In this document: positions 35,379-47,556 of the stretch, piece after piece
Numbering within the stretch: the stretch's first letter is position 1
How the letters are laid out: every line of letters begins with the position of its first letter
From: Asterella californica
Lineage: Eukaryota; Streptophyta; Marchantiopsida; Marchantiales; Aytoniaceae
DNA length: 64,000 nucleotides
Assembly (NCBI GenBank): GCA_036924285.1
Contig: JAYKYS010000004.1
Span: 19,314,001-19,378,000 of the forward strand
Direction: 5' to 3'
Notes under the pieces: generated by a model
Database searches by the model: none
Told to the model about the DNA's origin: nothing
The model's input: the letters and a program-made list of their open reading frames with translations, nothing else
Made by a program: the position numbers and the translations under genes

Positions 35379-36722
35379 TGTCTAGTTGAGAGTTTTCCTG
35401 GGAAGGGCGGAACCTTCTAGCTGTGATAGATCTTGAAGGCTGTGTTTAGTCTACTCAGGGAAGCGTTGGACTTCAGGCTACGGTTTCTTACTATACAGAG
35501 GTAGGCTTCAGATCATAAGGAAACACTATAAACACTCACTCAGGTCGAATGGACCCTCCAGTATGTTCAGGAAGCGAAAATCAGGTCAGACTAGCAGTGA
35601 TAAGATCAGACAGCAAGCTTTAACAGTCCAGAATCAGAAACATACGATGGTTCAGACTTCAGAACTCCTCCTACATGTAAATGAGGCCCTACTGACCATA
35701 CACACGAAGTTTCAGCTTGAGATCAAATCAGAGTGTCGAGATATAGACAGAAACGTTCTGAGCAGAGAAATTACGGCAATTTCTGATACCCAGTCAGCTA
35801 TTTCGACCTAGAACAGAGAATTGGCTCGATCACTTTCAAAAATTCTTACAGGATTTGCAGTACACAGCTTGCTGAACACTCCTGTGAAGTTGGGCCTCCT
35901 GATTGTACACGGAACTCCAGATCTCGCTCTCTGAAGTTGCTGTTCCAGATTGAGAGCTTTTCAGACCCCCCTACTTCAGCGGTCGCCCCGAATTACTCAC
36001 AATTTCAATTGACATGAAAATTTGGGGACAGTCGTAGCCCTGCTGCCAATGAATGAGACCTCAAAGGTTTGAAGCGATTTTCTCAAATCTATTGCGATTG
36101 ACACCGAAAACCCCAAAATCAATAGAAGTGCTGCAGTTCTAGCACAAATCGAACTTCAATCAGCCATAACTCCTTCTTTATTGCTTCAAATCGATCAAAA
36201 ATTTCGCTGACAGTGCTTGGCACGACGAGCCCTATCCTCCTGTGCTCTCAGATTTCGAATTTTTTTACCAAATGCTCGAACTCCTCTTAAGACCTCTACT
36301 ACTAAGTTTAGCAGTACACTAAAGATAAATTTGGACCAATGGGAGTTCATAGCTTCACTCCCCTGTCCTTCTGTGTCCCAAACCACGTGGTGACTTAATT
36401 TTGCACATAGGCTATCACGTCAAGCCCCTAAAGTGCCAGCGTAACCCCTAAACTACATGCGAAGACATGTAAAACGGCACGTAATCTCGAAAGATAACCT
36501 AACCTCGCTATGAAGCATGCATGGACGACACGTAATTACAACCCATGAGCTTAACTCCATCTACATGGTAATCAACCTACTAAGACTCAAACTATATAAC
36601 ATCCTCAAAATATATAACATCCTCTAGTGTCGACTTCTCTGAGGTCCTAATTTCACTCAGAGAGACTAACGCTTGATAGAGAGGTGAATTATTTACAATG
36701 TAGAATGATTCACATCACGACA
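35379..36722 (-). repeat. Element A 3' LTR (1344 bp)
   Basis: Starts TGTCTAGTTGAGAG and ends CACGACA on the plus strand. It matches 44345-44878 joined to 53404-54214 almost base for base. The polypurine tract lies immediately outside its inner edge. Confidence 0.95.
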
Positions 36723-36723
36723 T

Positions 36724-36734
36724 CCACCCCCTCC
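36724..36734 (-). other. Element A polypurine tract
   Basis: On the minus strand this reads GGAGGGGGTGG, one base from the 3' LTR, where plus-strand DNA synthesis is primed. Element B has the near-identical tract at 46161-46171. Confidence 0.8.
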
Positions 36735-36768
36735 AAACCTGCACATCCTCCGACATGTGCCAACCTCT

Positions 36769-37438
36769 TCAGTCTGCTATTTGTCCTTCATCAGTATCGT
36801 TCTCCTCCGCCTCAGCCTCTTCAGTTGCTGGGGCGTCTTCATCACTTGGCATCCTCTGCTCAGACTCCAGAAAGTTGAACAAATCTACTGATCCTCCACG
36901 TTGTTTGAACAACTTCACTCGTTTGCCAGCCACAAGTAGTTTCAAAGGAGTACCATCTAGCTCTCGTAAACTATAAGTAGCATTCTCATACACATCTAGC
37001 ACAACATAAGGCCCGAAGCATCTTCGCGAGAACTTACGAAGTGTAGAATGCTGATTCTCTAGCGTGCTATCATACACCAGAACCCAATCACCAACACGTA
37101 TTGGCTTCGGTCGTAATCGATGAGTCTTGTCGAAACGCTCTTTGTTTCTGACTCGAGCCACCTTCAGCTTCTCTTGCGCTTCAGCAAGATCCTCCTCCTT
37201 TCGCTCCAACTGCCTAGTTCGTAAAGCAAGGAGTGAAGTATGATCTATACCATCTTCCCACGGTAGCGTAGCCCATGTAGGAAAGTCCTCCTCAGCAGGC
37301 ATAATCGGCTTCTGCCCCAACATAAGCTCAACTGGCATATACCCAGTCGTGATACAGTGTGTAGTCCTATCAGCCCATAAAGAAAATGGAAGCAGTCTCG
37401 GCCATTCTCTAGGCCTACCATCACATGCTTTCACTAAA
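36769..37438 (-). pseudogene. Element A integrase C-terminal part
   Basis: Continues the integrase of A after solo LTR C. It starts at KACDGRPREWPRLLPF and carries the conserved GDWVLVYDSTLENQHS, RCFGPYVVLDVYENATYSL and LRELDGTPLKL, ending in an acidic tail and stop at 36769. It lines up with the end of B's integrase. It is open in itself but separated from the catalytic core by 1.3 kb of inserted LTR. Confidence 0.9.
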
Positions 37439-37442
37439 GCGT

Positions 37443-38757
37443 TGTCGGGTTGAGAGTCTTCCTGGGAAGGGCGAACCTTCTGGCTGTGATATGAGCTTGA
37501 AGGCTGTGTGCAATCTACTCAGGGAAGCGTAGGGCTCCTTGCTGTGGCTGGTTTACTCAAAAGGTTGGCTTTCAGGTCACAATAGGGCTATAAACACTCA
37601 CACAGATGTGTAAGATCTAGTAATATACCCAGAAGGCGAAATTCAGGTCTAGCTGGCAGTAATAGGATTCGGCGGTGAACTTTGACACTTACGGAGAGGA
37701 AAACTATGAAGGTTTAGACCTCTAAACTTCCCCTACATGCAAAAGAGGTACTACTGAACTCACAGACGAAATTTCAGCCTGAGATCGAATTCTGACACGG
37801 AGATATGAACAGAAAAGTTTTGAGCAAGAAAACTACGGCAATTTCTGGTACCTAGCTGGCTATTTCAACCTATAACAGGAGTTTGGCTCGATCAATTTCG
37901 AAGTTTCTTACAGGATTTGCAGTCTACAGGGTGCTGAACATCCCTGTGAAGTTGGGACTCCTGAATGTACACAGAACTGTAGATCTCCTCCTCTGAAGTC
38001 GCTGCTCTAGATTAAGAGCTTTTCAGACCCCCTCAGCTTCAGCGGCCGCCCTGAATTACTCAGTTGCTCAATCGATATGAAACTTTTTGTGAAATCGTAG
38101 CCCTGCTGGCGGAGAACACAACCTCGAAGTTTTGAAGCAATTTCCTCAAATCTGCTGCGAGTGACACTGAAAACCCTAAATCCAACCCAAATGATTCAAT
38201 TCTAGCACAATCCGAACTTCAATTGCTCATAACTCCGTCTTTATTGACTCAAATCGATCGAAATTTTCACTGGAAGTGCTTGGCATGACGAGACCTCTCT
38301 CCCTGTGCTCTCAGATTTCGAAGATCCCCCACCAAAAGCTCGAACTCCACTCTAGAGCTCTATTTCTAAATTTAGAGTTAACAAAAGACAAAAACAGACC
38401 AATGGGAGTTCATAGCTCCACTTGGTTGTCCTTTAGTACTCTAAACCACGTGGCAACTTAGTTTTACTCATAGGCTACCACGTCAAGCTCCCTAGAGTGC
38501 CAGCGTAAAACTTAAACTACCTAAAACGACACGCTGCCCCGAAAAATAACTTAAATCAGCTAGAAAGCGTGCATGGGCGACACGCAAATACAACCCATGA
38601 GCTTAAACCCTATCAACATGGTAATCAACCTACTAAGACTCAAAATATATAACATCCTCAAGTGTCGACATCTCTGAGGTCCTAACTCTACTCAGAGACA
38701 CTAATGCTTGACAAAGAGGTGAATTATTTACAATGTAAAATAATTCACATCACGACA
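37443..38757 (-). repeat. Solo LTR 'C' inserted in A integrase; mosaic of A and B LTR types
   Basis: TG...CA ends (TGTCGGGTTG...CACGACA), 1315 bp, flanked by the 4-bp duplication GCGT (37439-37442 and 38758-38761). The first ~110 bp and last ~115 bp resemble element A's LTR, while the ~1 kb core matches element B's LTR. No internal region remains, so it is a solo LTR left by LTR-LTR recombination. It splits A's integrase after the catalytic glutamate segment. Confidence 0.92.
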
Positions 38758-39350
38758 GCGTGAACGATAGAATGGTGTCCTCGTTCACTCTTACCAATCC
38801 CTTCTGGATTCATGGCAGTAGTAAGTCGAAGCTTTACTCCATAACGAGCAAAGAACTCCTTCGCTTCTGCACCTCTCAGCTCGCCCATATCTGCTCGTAG
38901 TCTTCCAACAGATCCATAACGATAGATTATATCTTCAAGCACGAATCTACATATGTTCTCTGTAGTCTTCGTCCGTAGTGCTCGTCCCTCCACGTAGTTG
39001 GAGAGATCTTCCCGAGCTAATACCAAGTAACGCATCCCCCATAGTCCCGGCGGCATCATCACAAGATCAAGGACCCACGAAAAATGAATACTATGTGGGT
39101 AGGTAGGTACAAGTCCATCTCTGTAGCGGACTTTAGAGTAGAACTGGCAGTGCAGACACGACCCAACAAAATCTACTACGTCTTGATACAAACCCTTCCA
39201 CCAGTATCGCTCCTTCATCTTCGTGTACGTAGCCCAAACTCCACGGTGTCCAGCCCACAAGGTGTCATGAAAGTCTTTCAGCAGATTCAGCTTCGTTGGT
39301 TGATCATCCACTACTCTAGCCAACATCTCATCTCTTCTCTTCGGACGTTT
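38758..39350 (-). pseudogene. Element A integrase, zinc finger and catalytic core
   Basis: Follows a TAG (39351-39353) that replaces the Trp of the GYLWKRPK motif kept in element E. The HHCC finger (FHDTLWAGHRG, CLHCQ) is present. Catalytic core residues lie in WVLDLVMMP, LRADMGEL and IGKSERGH (D, D, E). The frame runs into solo LTR C at 38757 and resumes at 37438 beyond it. Confidence 0.88.
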
Positions 39351-41687
39351 CTACAGATAACCTTCACGTACAAGGTAACCGTATGCCTTTCGTCTGATCT
39401 CCTTAAACTCTACATCACTCCATCCTTCTCTTCTGCATAATAAACTCAGATAGTATCTGATATCGCGGAACTTTTCCGTGTAGAACTCCTCGTAGAACGG
39501 CAGTGGTGCCAAGTCTGAAGTCTGCTGACCAACTTGGCACCATACGTCTCTCTTCTCTTCATCTTCGACTTCTGCAAACATCTCTTCCTCATCTGTATAA
39601 CGAGCCCTAGATAACATGTCTGCAACAGGGTTATCCTTTCCTGCTATATGCTTCAGCTCAGGATTCATACTCCGGATATAAGCAATCCATCGTAGCATTG
39701 CTATGTCTGGAGTATTACAGTTTGCTATCATGCCTAGCAAGGGCAAAAAGTCTGTTTCTAGTATCACACGAGCTCCTATCAAGAACTCTCGGTCTACTTT
39801 CATGGCAGTAACAGCTCCCCACAACTCACGCTTCACTTGAGGGTAGTTACGTTGTTTATCTGTTAAGATCCGAGCTCCAAACCTTGAAACAAACCGCACG
39901 TCTTCTCCATCTTCTTGACCGACTGCCCATCCAATCGCCTTTGGACTCGTGTCAACAGTCAGTGTGATAGGTCTTCCGTTCTCGTAGCTAAGTCTCCTTA
40001 GTATAGGTGGAGACTTCAGAATCTCCTTCAGCTGCTCCATCGTCTCGTGATGTTCTTGCCGCCAAGTAAACCTCTTCCTCTTTCTCAGAAGTGCATACAG
40101 AGGCTCGGCAATGTGTGCATAATGAGGAATACTCACACGAAAGAACACACAAGCTCCTAAGAATCGTCGAACCTCAGTGATGTTGGTACAGTCTGCTATC
40201 CTTGCTATAGCATCTACCTTCTCTAGGTTCGGCCGTCTTCCAAAAGTACCGCATAAGTGACCCACCACCACGATCTCTGACATTCCAAAACGAGATTTGG
40301 TACCTGACAGAGTGAGGTGTACCTCTTCCAAGCGCATCAGAATCTTCTCCACATCTCGGATGTGGTCTGCAATGAACTTTCTGCAACCATCAGCACTCAT
40401 AGTCTCGTCCTTGTCCTCCACCGGACAGCCTTTCATGGGGATATCATCAAGAAATGGGATGGTAACCTCAGGTACAAACTCTCGTAACACCTTATGCATC
40501 GCGTTTTGCATATGGGCTACTGAGTTTGTCGCACCCTGAGGAAGAGTACACATCCGCATCAACCCCAAAGGTGTACGCATGGTAGTCAAGTCTCTACTCT
40601 CCAAAGCAAGCTGAAACTGATCGTAACCTGAAAACAGATCTCCAATAGAATAGATAGATCTTCCAGCAAATGCCTCGGCTACTTCATCAACCACAGGTCC
40701 TGTTCCAACATTTCGAATTGTGATGTTGTTAGCAGGCTGTAAGTCTTGGATGAAGCGTAACGCTCTTGTCTTCTTAGGTACTGTGAACCATCGGCTAGAG
40801 TATGGAGCCATAGATGGTTCAAGAATACCCATCCGCATCCTCTCCTTCAGTAACTCAATAACCTTCGGTAGCAAGGCACGAGGGACTGGAATCGGCTTCA
40901 AGTCCCAAGGTACGTGAGGAACAGTGAAGATAACCATCGGAGCTATCACACTAGGATCCACACAACCAATCTCTCCAGCTGAGAAAGAAAATGCCTTACC
41001 ATGATTAACTATCATCTGCTCAAAAGCTCGTTTCTCCACTTCAGTCAAGAAGCCACCTCCTCCTATCTGGAGCTGCTCGAGTGTCTCTTGAGTAAACTCG
41101 TGTCCTATATGTTTAGGATCTCTCAGTACAAGCTCCGTGGCAGCTAACTCCATCTGCTGTTGAGAGTCAACAGGTAACTGAGTCGTCACTGGTTTCACCT
41201 TCTTCGCTACAGTTTTGTATTTGGTGTGAACCTCTGCTTCTTCACGAGAGCCACACCAGCAGATTGCATCCTTCCATCCACTCTCCAGTCTCGGATGAGG
41301 ACGAGATTGCAAGCACGAGGCAGTCTCCTCATAGACCTTACGAGAGTGGATAGGGATCACCACCCTTCTTCCCATCTGCTCCATCAACCTATCTACATCA
41401 TCGAGCCAACGAACAAAAGACTGTACACCTACAAACTCCTCATAAATACCAAAAATCATCTCATCTTCACTCAGAACTCATGTACAGCGCAGATTTGCTG
41501 CACACCTCTCCATCAGCCTTTTACTCTTCTCAGTCAGATCATCTACTCGCGTGAACTCACTCCAATCATCAGAACTGAAAGTCATTAAACCAGATTTCCA
41601 ACTATGTATAGTGTAGCAATTTTCAGAATCTTGAGCAACCTCTTCGTCAGCCTCTTGTGATCCCACAGGCTGCTCAAGCGGGATCAT
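39351..41687 (-). pseudogene. Element A reverse transcriptase-RNase H
   Basis: The pol frame lies in the -1 frame relative to gag-protease. One TGA (41478-41480) interrupts its N-terminal linker; from 41459 it is open for 702 codons. RT motifs include GILEPSMAPYSSRWFTVPKK, FIQDLQPANN, YSIGDLFSGYDQFQLA, LPQGATNSVAHMQ and the catalytic FLDDIPM (FLDD at 40443-40454). RNase H follows (TVDTSPKAIGWAVGQ, ETDFLPLLGMI, HIAGKDNPVADMLSRAR). The frame ends at TAG 39351-39353, just before the integrase finger. Apart from these stops the enzyme region is well preserved. Confidence 0.9.
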
Positions 41688-41788
41688 AGTAACATCAGAT
41701 CCATCACTCTTGTTATCCCGTCCTACAAGAGTGGTTTCAGAAAACCCTTGCTCCTACAGATAGGAGAATCTCTCAAAGTCTGTCTGTT

Positions 41789-44275
41789 TCATTCGTGGTT
41801 CGTACGAACGGTCAGAAACTGAACAGAACGTCTGTCATCTGGACTACGAATCCTAGCATAGTGAGACCCGTCATCCATCACCTTCGTCTCCATTCTAACT
41901 GCCGTGATATAAGACTGACCAAGAATCACAGGATATGAAGCAAAAGACTGCACGAAGAAGTGCTGATCTACCTCCACATCACCTAGCTTCACCCTCACGT
42001 TAGGACAAGCGCCGTATAACTCACCCTTCTGGTTGTTTGCAGCTCGTAGCACCCAACCATGGTTTAGCTCGATAGGCCACTGATCTCTCTCGTACACCTC
42101 CCGTGACATGATGTTGATCTCAGATCCGTGATCAACTAAAGCAGCAACAGGTTCAAGACTTCCAAGGTGAACTCGTGTAGTAGTCGTAGCACGAGCCCAG
42201 TGCCTTTTTCTGAAGTCACTATCAGTAGCTGGACTCTCATCGCCAGCTTCATCATCATCGAATTCAGCAGTGTTGGTACCAGCAACTAATGCTTCTTGCT
42301 GATACTCTGTATCATCAACCTCCTGAAAATGCACCTTGCCGAACTCCGCATCATTTACAAAAGATCATATAACATCTATCATCTGACTTTCTACTTGCTC
42401 GGACATCACCTGTCTCTTCCGCTTGATGATGTCGATAATCAACTCGTGAAACTCCCTCTTTGCAATACCAAGAACTTCTCGAAGAGAAAACTCGATTCGC
42501 GCGTCAAGTATTCTCTGCTCCAAGATGCTCTTGAGATCAGTTGAAGTCTCTATATCTGCTGCCAACTTGTAAGCCGGTCCCTTCCCCTTCTCTTGGGCAG
42601 TAAACCGTCTCCCAGCAGTCGTTGGCTCCTGCTGGGATCTCTGCACGTCCTCCATCGGACCTGGTGCAGGTGGAGGAGCTGTAGAAGTAGACGGGATGTC
42701 TTCAGGAAGAGCCGCTCGTCTCCTTGTGACCCTTCGTCTGTCTTCAGCCTCCTCCGAAACTCCAGTATCAAGTTCAGAGGCTTCTCGCCACCTCTTCTCC
42801 TCCACAGAAGCATCCTGCCAGTGAACGTGTCTATCCACATCCAAGAATGCTTTGATAGACGCAGCATCAACAGGATCTCCCCACCCTGTGACCCTACGGA
42901 TAGTTTCTGCTCCTCTATTCAGTACTTCAGAAGGAACTTGAACAGGTTTCTTCTCAGTAGTCCTATCTAGCAACGTAGGACTAGAAGAAACTTCAATGTG
43001 ACCGGCATATACATCAGGATTTACCGGTGGTGTCATCAATGCATGTACAGTTGCAGCCGCTGTAATCTGAGGTAGACTCCTCATGCCTCCTCGTCCAAAC
43101 TGCGTGCTTAGCGGCTCTCCAGTAGAAGAAAGGTGCAGCCTACCGTTTTGGTAGCGAACCACACCATCTCGCAGAGCAGCCGTGAGCTCTTGACAGTCCC
43201 CTCGGAAATGATCTTGACTGTCACACCAGATACATCTACGAACAGGAGCACCTCCTGGACGTGCAGCAGCAGGCGCCGGCGGCTGCTCTCTCTGCAATCC
43301 AGCTAGCTCCACCTTCAGTTCTCTCATCTGCCGAATCAGGTCTTTGATCTGATTCTGCTGTCCATGGTTCTCCGCAGGTCTTTGAATCGGTGCCCTCTGT
43401 GCAGGAACTGGCACAACTGGCATCAAAGGAACTGCAGCCGGGACAACAGGTCTAGGAGCCGGAGCAAGAGCCGGAGGTTGCTGTACTTGAGGAGCAGTGC
43501 GAGGTTGAGCGGTTACTTCTGCAAGCGGACGTCCTCCCACAACCACTCTTCCCCTCCTCTGTCTCGTTAGTACGGCAACAGCATCCTCGACTCTTCCCCA
43601 ATCAGTAGTAACTCCTCCTTCAGCAGATCGATCGGCCAACATAAAGCACAACCGATCTGCCGTAGCATCATCGGTAGCTTGCAGGAAAAGCTCGGTTTTC
43701 CTAGCATCTAAGGTTATCCTCTCAAGAGTTGAGAGTTGTCGGTATCTCCGATCAAACTCTCTCAGCATCTCATTCAGGTTCATCATACGACCAGGTTGTT
43801 GTTCAACCCAGTCCAGAAACGTTCTCCTAGTAACTCTCTTTGAATCTTCTTCAAGAAACTCCTCTCGAAGAGATCGCTCAAAACTTATCCAGATTCTAAG
43901 GTTTCTTCTCTGTACATCTCTAACTTGGTCCCGCAACTCAGGAATGACAGCTAACTCAAAACTTGCTATCATCTCAGCATCAGTAACTCTAACTAGTTCC
44001 ATCTCTCCTCTGTATTCACGCAGATATCTAGAAATATCTCTACCTTCAAATCTATCGCATCTATTCACAATTGCTTGCAAAGCCTTGGTAGACTTCAACT
44101 CATCCCCTCCAATGATCGGATGTTGTTGGACCAGGGCCGCAAGTGTCTTTAGAATCTCAGCCGTATCCAGACCAAGTGCAGATGTCGCTGTAGCCGCTGG
44201 TACTACAGAAGGAGCTGCAGTAGACGTAGACGCAGTAGGCGTAGAAGTAGCAGCAGCAGCACTCTTGCGATCCAT
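41789..44275 (-). pseudogene. Element A gag-protease, one in-frame TGA
   Basis: ATG at 44273-44275 (MDRKSAAAAT); longer upstream starts would use non-ATG codons. Gag spans residues 1 to about 400 with a helical capsid-like part and the CCHC knuckle CIWCDSQDHFRGDC at residues 348-361 (43193-43234). Residues about 560-630 form the conserved segment before the protease (REVLGIAKREFHELIIDIIK). TGA at 42365-42367 (codon 637) interrupts the frame. Beyond it lies a retroviral-type aspartic protease with ALVDHGSEINIMS (DHGSE at 42119-42133) and VILGQSYI, ending at TGA 41789-41791. His replaces the usual Thr/Ser of D-T/S-G. Confidence 0.9.
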
Positions 44276-44324
44276 CTCTTCTCCTTGTAGTAAACTCAAC
44301 CTTCTCAATCAATCACCCCAAGAG

Positions 44325-44342
44325 CTCTCAGTGGAAGCACCA
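44325..44342 (-). other. Element A primer-binding site candidate
   Basis: On the minus strand TGGTGCTTCCACTGAGAG begins 2 bp from the LTR. The same sequence occurs at the same place in element E (61651-61668). It begins TGG as expected for pairing with a tRNA 3'-CCA end; I could not assign the tRNA. Confidence 0.7.
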
Positions 44343-44344
44343 GA

Positions 44345-44878
44345 TGTCGAGTTGAGAGTTTTCCTGGGAAGGGCGGAACCTTCTAGCTGTGATAGATCTT
44401 GAAGGCTGTGTTTAGTCTACTCAGGGAAGCGTTGGACTTCAGGCTACGGTTTCTTACTATACAGAGGTAGGCTTCATATCATAAGGAAACACTATAAACA
44501 CTCACTCAGGTCGAATGGACCCTCCAGTATGTTCAGGAAGCAAAAATCAGGTCAGACTAGCAGTGATAAGGTCAGACAGCAAGCTTTAACAGTCCAGAAT
44601 CAGAAACATACGATGGTTCAGACTTCAGAACTCCTCCTACATGTAAATGAGGCCCTACTGACCATACACACGAAGTTTCAGCTTGAGATCAAATCAGAGT
44701 GTCGAGATATAGGCAGAAACGTTCTGAGCAGAGAAATTACGGTAATTTCTGATACCCAGTCAGCTATTTCGACCTAGAACAGAGAATTGGCTCGATCACT
44801 TTCAAAGATTCTTACAGGATTTGCAGTACACAGCTTGCTGAACACTCCTGTGAAGTTGGACCTCCTGATTGTACACGG
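44345..44878 (-). repeat. Element A 5' LTR, first piece
   Basis: TGTCGAGTTGAGAG... matches 35379-35912 with few differences, then stops at ACGG where element B begins. Confidence 0.95.
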
Positions 44879-46160
44879 TGTCGGAGTGTAATCCGTCTAC
44901 ATAGGAAAGCGCCAGGCTTCTGGCTGTGGTTGTTCACTCAAGAGGTTGGCTTTCAGGTCACAATAGGGCTATAAACACTCACACAGATGTGTAAGATCTA
45001 GTAATATACCCAGAAGGCGAAATTCAGGTCTAGCTGGCAGTAACAGGATTTAGCGGTGAACTTTGACACTAACGGAGAGGAAAACTATGAAGGTTTAGAC
45101 CTCTAAACTTCCCCTACATGCAAATGAGGTACTACTGAACTCACAGACGAAATTCCAGCCTGAGATCAAATTCTGACACGGAGATATGAACAGAAAAGTT
45201 TTGAGCAAGAAAACTACGGCAATTTCTGGTACCTAGCTGGCTATTTCAACCTATAACAGGAGTTTGGCTCGATCAATTTCGAAGTTTCTTACAGGATTTG
45301 CAGTCTACAGGGTGCTGAACATCCCTGTGAAGTTTGGACTCCTGAATGTACACAGAACTGTAGATCTCCTCCTCTGAAGTCGCTGCTCTAGATTAAGAGC
45401 TTTTCAGACCCCCTCATCTTCAGCGGCCGCCCTGAATTACTCAGTTGCTCAATCGATATGAAACTTTTTGTGAAATCATAGCCTTGCTGGCGGAGAACAC
45501 AACCTCGAAGTTTTGAAGCAATTTCCTCAAATCTGCTGCGAGTGACACTGAAAACCCTAAATCCAACCAAAATGATTCAATTCTAGCACAATCCGAACTT
45601 CAATTGCTCATAACTCCGTCTTTATTGACTCAAATCGATCAAAATTTTCACTGAAAGTGCTTGGCATGACGAGACCTCTCTCCCTGTGCTCTCAGATTTC
45701 CAAGATCCCCCACCAAAAGCTCGAACTCCACTCTAGAGCTCTATTTCTAAATTTAGAGTTTAACAAAAGACAAAAACGGACCAATGGGAGTTCATAGCTC
45801 CACTTGGTTGTCCTTTAGTACCCTAAACCACGTGGCAAATTAGTTTTACTCATAGGCTACCACGTCAAGCCCCCTAGAGTGCTAGCGTAAAACTTAAATT
45901 ACTTAAAACGACACGCAACCCCGAAAAATAACTTAAATCAGCTAGAAAGCGTGCATGGGCGACACGCAAATACAACCCATGAGCTTAAGCCCTATCAACA
46001 TGGAAATCAACCTACTAAGACTCAAAATAGTGTTAACACCGTATGCAAAGGTGTCAAACATATACATAAACGACTAGAAGTAATATAAGCTAACTTCTAG
46101 AACTACTAAACTCAAGCGTCGGAGTAGAAATATAACATGTAGACGCCAAGTAGCGCGACA
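44879..46160 (-). repeat. Element B 3' LTR (1282 bp)
   Basis: TGTCGGAGTG...GCGCGACA on the plus strand. It is followed by the polypurine tract (minus strand GAGGGGGTGGA, 46161-46171). It is paired with 52119-53399. Confidence 0.95.
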
Positions 46161-46206
46161 TCCACCCCCTCTGAACCTGCACATCCTCCGGTATGTGCCA
46201 TCCAGA

Positions 46207-47553
46207 TCAAGACTCTTCAGCTTCAGCTTCAAACTCGTCTTCAACCTGCATTGAGTCTTCAGCTTCATCCTCAGTAAGCGCTGCAATGTTCTGGTCGTCC
46301 CCTCTCCTCCTAAAGAGCTTGATTCTCTTCCCTGCGACTGGTATCTTGAGCACTGCACCATCTAACTCTCTCAAAGAGTATGTGGCATTATCATAAACTT
46401 CTAACACCACATAAGGTCCGAACCATCTCTTGGAAAACTTTCTGATAGCGCTATGCTGAATATCAAGACTACTATCATAGACTAACACCCAATCACCTTC
46501 CTTAACTGGTTTGGGTCGTAATCTATGCGTTCTATCAAATCTGCCTTTGTTTCTCTCTCTAGCAGTCTTTAACCTTTCCACAGCTTTGGCAACATCCTCA
46601 GGTCTTCGTTCTAACTGCTGGATCCTTAATGCAAGAAGATCCTCCGTACTTCTACCATCTTCCCATGGCAAAACATTCCAAGTAGACACAACCTCCTCAA
46701 TCGGCATCATAGGTTTTTGCCCTAGTATCAACTCTGCTGACATGTAACTTGTAACGGTACTATGAGTTGTACGATCTGTCCACAAAGCAAATGGTAGCAG
46801 TCTAGGCCATTCACGGATCTTATCCTTGCAAGCTTTTACCAAAGCTTTGATGATTGGCGGATGACCTCTTTCGTTCTTGCCATTCCCTTCAGGATTGTAA
46901 GCAGTGGTTAACGCAAACTTGATTCCCAATCGCTTGAAGAACTCAACTGCTTCTTGTGCATCCAGCTCACCCCTATCTGCAGTGATCTTTCCCACACACC
47001 CATACCTACAAATAACATCTTCAAGTAGAAAGCGGCAGACACTAGCAGTGGTCTTCGTCCTCAGGGCACGACCTTCAACTTGGTTAGATAGATCTTCTCT
47101 AGCCAAGACTAGATACCTCATTTGTCCAAGTCCAAATGGCATAGTTACCAGATCAACTACCCATTTGTAATGAATGGCTAAAGGATAAGTAGGATGCAAT
47201 CCATCACGATGACGTACGTTGGAATACATCTGGCAGGGTATACAGGATGAAACAAACTGTACTACATCCTTATACATACCCTTCCACCAATACTTCTCCT
47301 TCATCTTGGCAAATGTTGCCCAAACTCCTTTGTGACCGGCCCATAAACTCTCATGGAACTCCTTGATCAGCTTCTGCTGCAATTCCAAGTCACATACCAC
47401 TCGTTGCGGTATACCTCCTTGTAGCTTAGGGTGCTTCCATAGATGTCCTCCATGTAAAAAGTAACCATAAGCTATTCTACGGATCCTCTTGAAATCTGCA
47501 TCAGACCAGCCTTCTTGCCTTTCCAGTGAACTCAAATAGCATCCAAGATCCAA
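46207..47553 (-). CDS. Element B integrase, open frame of 448 codons
   Basis: Follows a TAG (47557-47559) that separates it from RNase H. The N-terminal linker GYFLHGGHLWKHPK is followed by the HHCC zinc finger (FHESLWAGHKG, CIPCQ). Catalytic motifs are WVVDLVTMP, ITADRGEL and GKNERGHPP (all three acidic residues present). The C-terminal domain has GDWVLVYDSSLD, RWFGPYVVLEVYDNATYSL and a long Asp/Glu tail. Its job is to join element cDNA ends to genomic DNA. There is no internal stop, the best preserved pol domain in the nest. It would normally be released from a polyprotein and has no obvious start of its own, so independent expression is doubtful. Confidence 0.9.
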   Translation of the reverse strand: MDLGCYLSSLERQEGWSDADFKRIRRIAYGYFLHGGHLWKHPKLQGGIPQRVVCDLELQQKLIKEFHESLWAGHKGVWATFAKMKEKYWWKGMYKDVVQFVSSCIPCQMYSNVRHRDGLHPTYPLAIHYKWVVDLVTMPFGLGQMRYLVLAREDLSNQVEGRALRTKTTASVCRFLLEDVICRYGCVGKITADRGELDAQEAVEFFKRLGIKFALTTAYNPEGNGKNERGHPPIIKALVKACKDKIREWPRLLPFALWTDRTTHSTVTSYMSAELILGQKPMMPIEEVVSTWNVLPWEDGRSTEDLLALRIQQLERRPEDVAKAVERLKTARERNKGRFDRTHRLRPKPVKEGDWVLVYDSSLDIQHSAIRKFSKRWFGPYVVLEVYDNATYSLRELDGAVLKIPVAGKRIKLFRRRGDDQNIAALTEDEAEDSMQVEDEFEAEAEES

Positions 47554-47556
47554 CCA

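Noticed and set aside
42593..44402. Several plus-strand frames over 60 codons across A and B
   Set aside because: Antisense shadows of well-supported gag frames.
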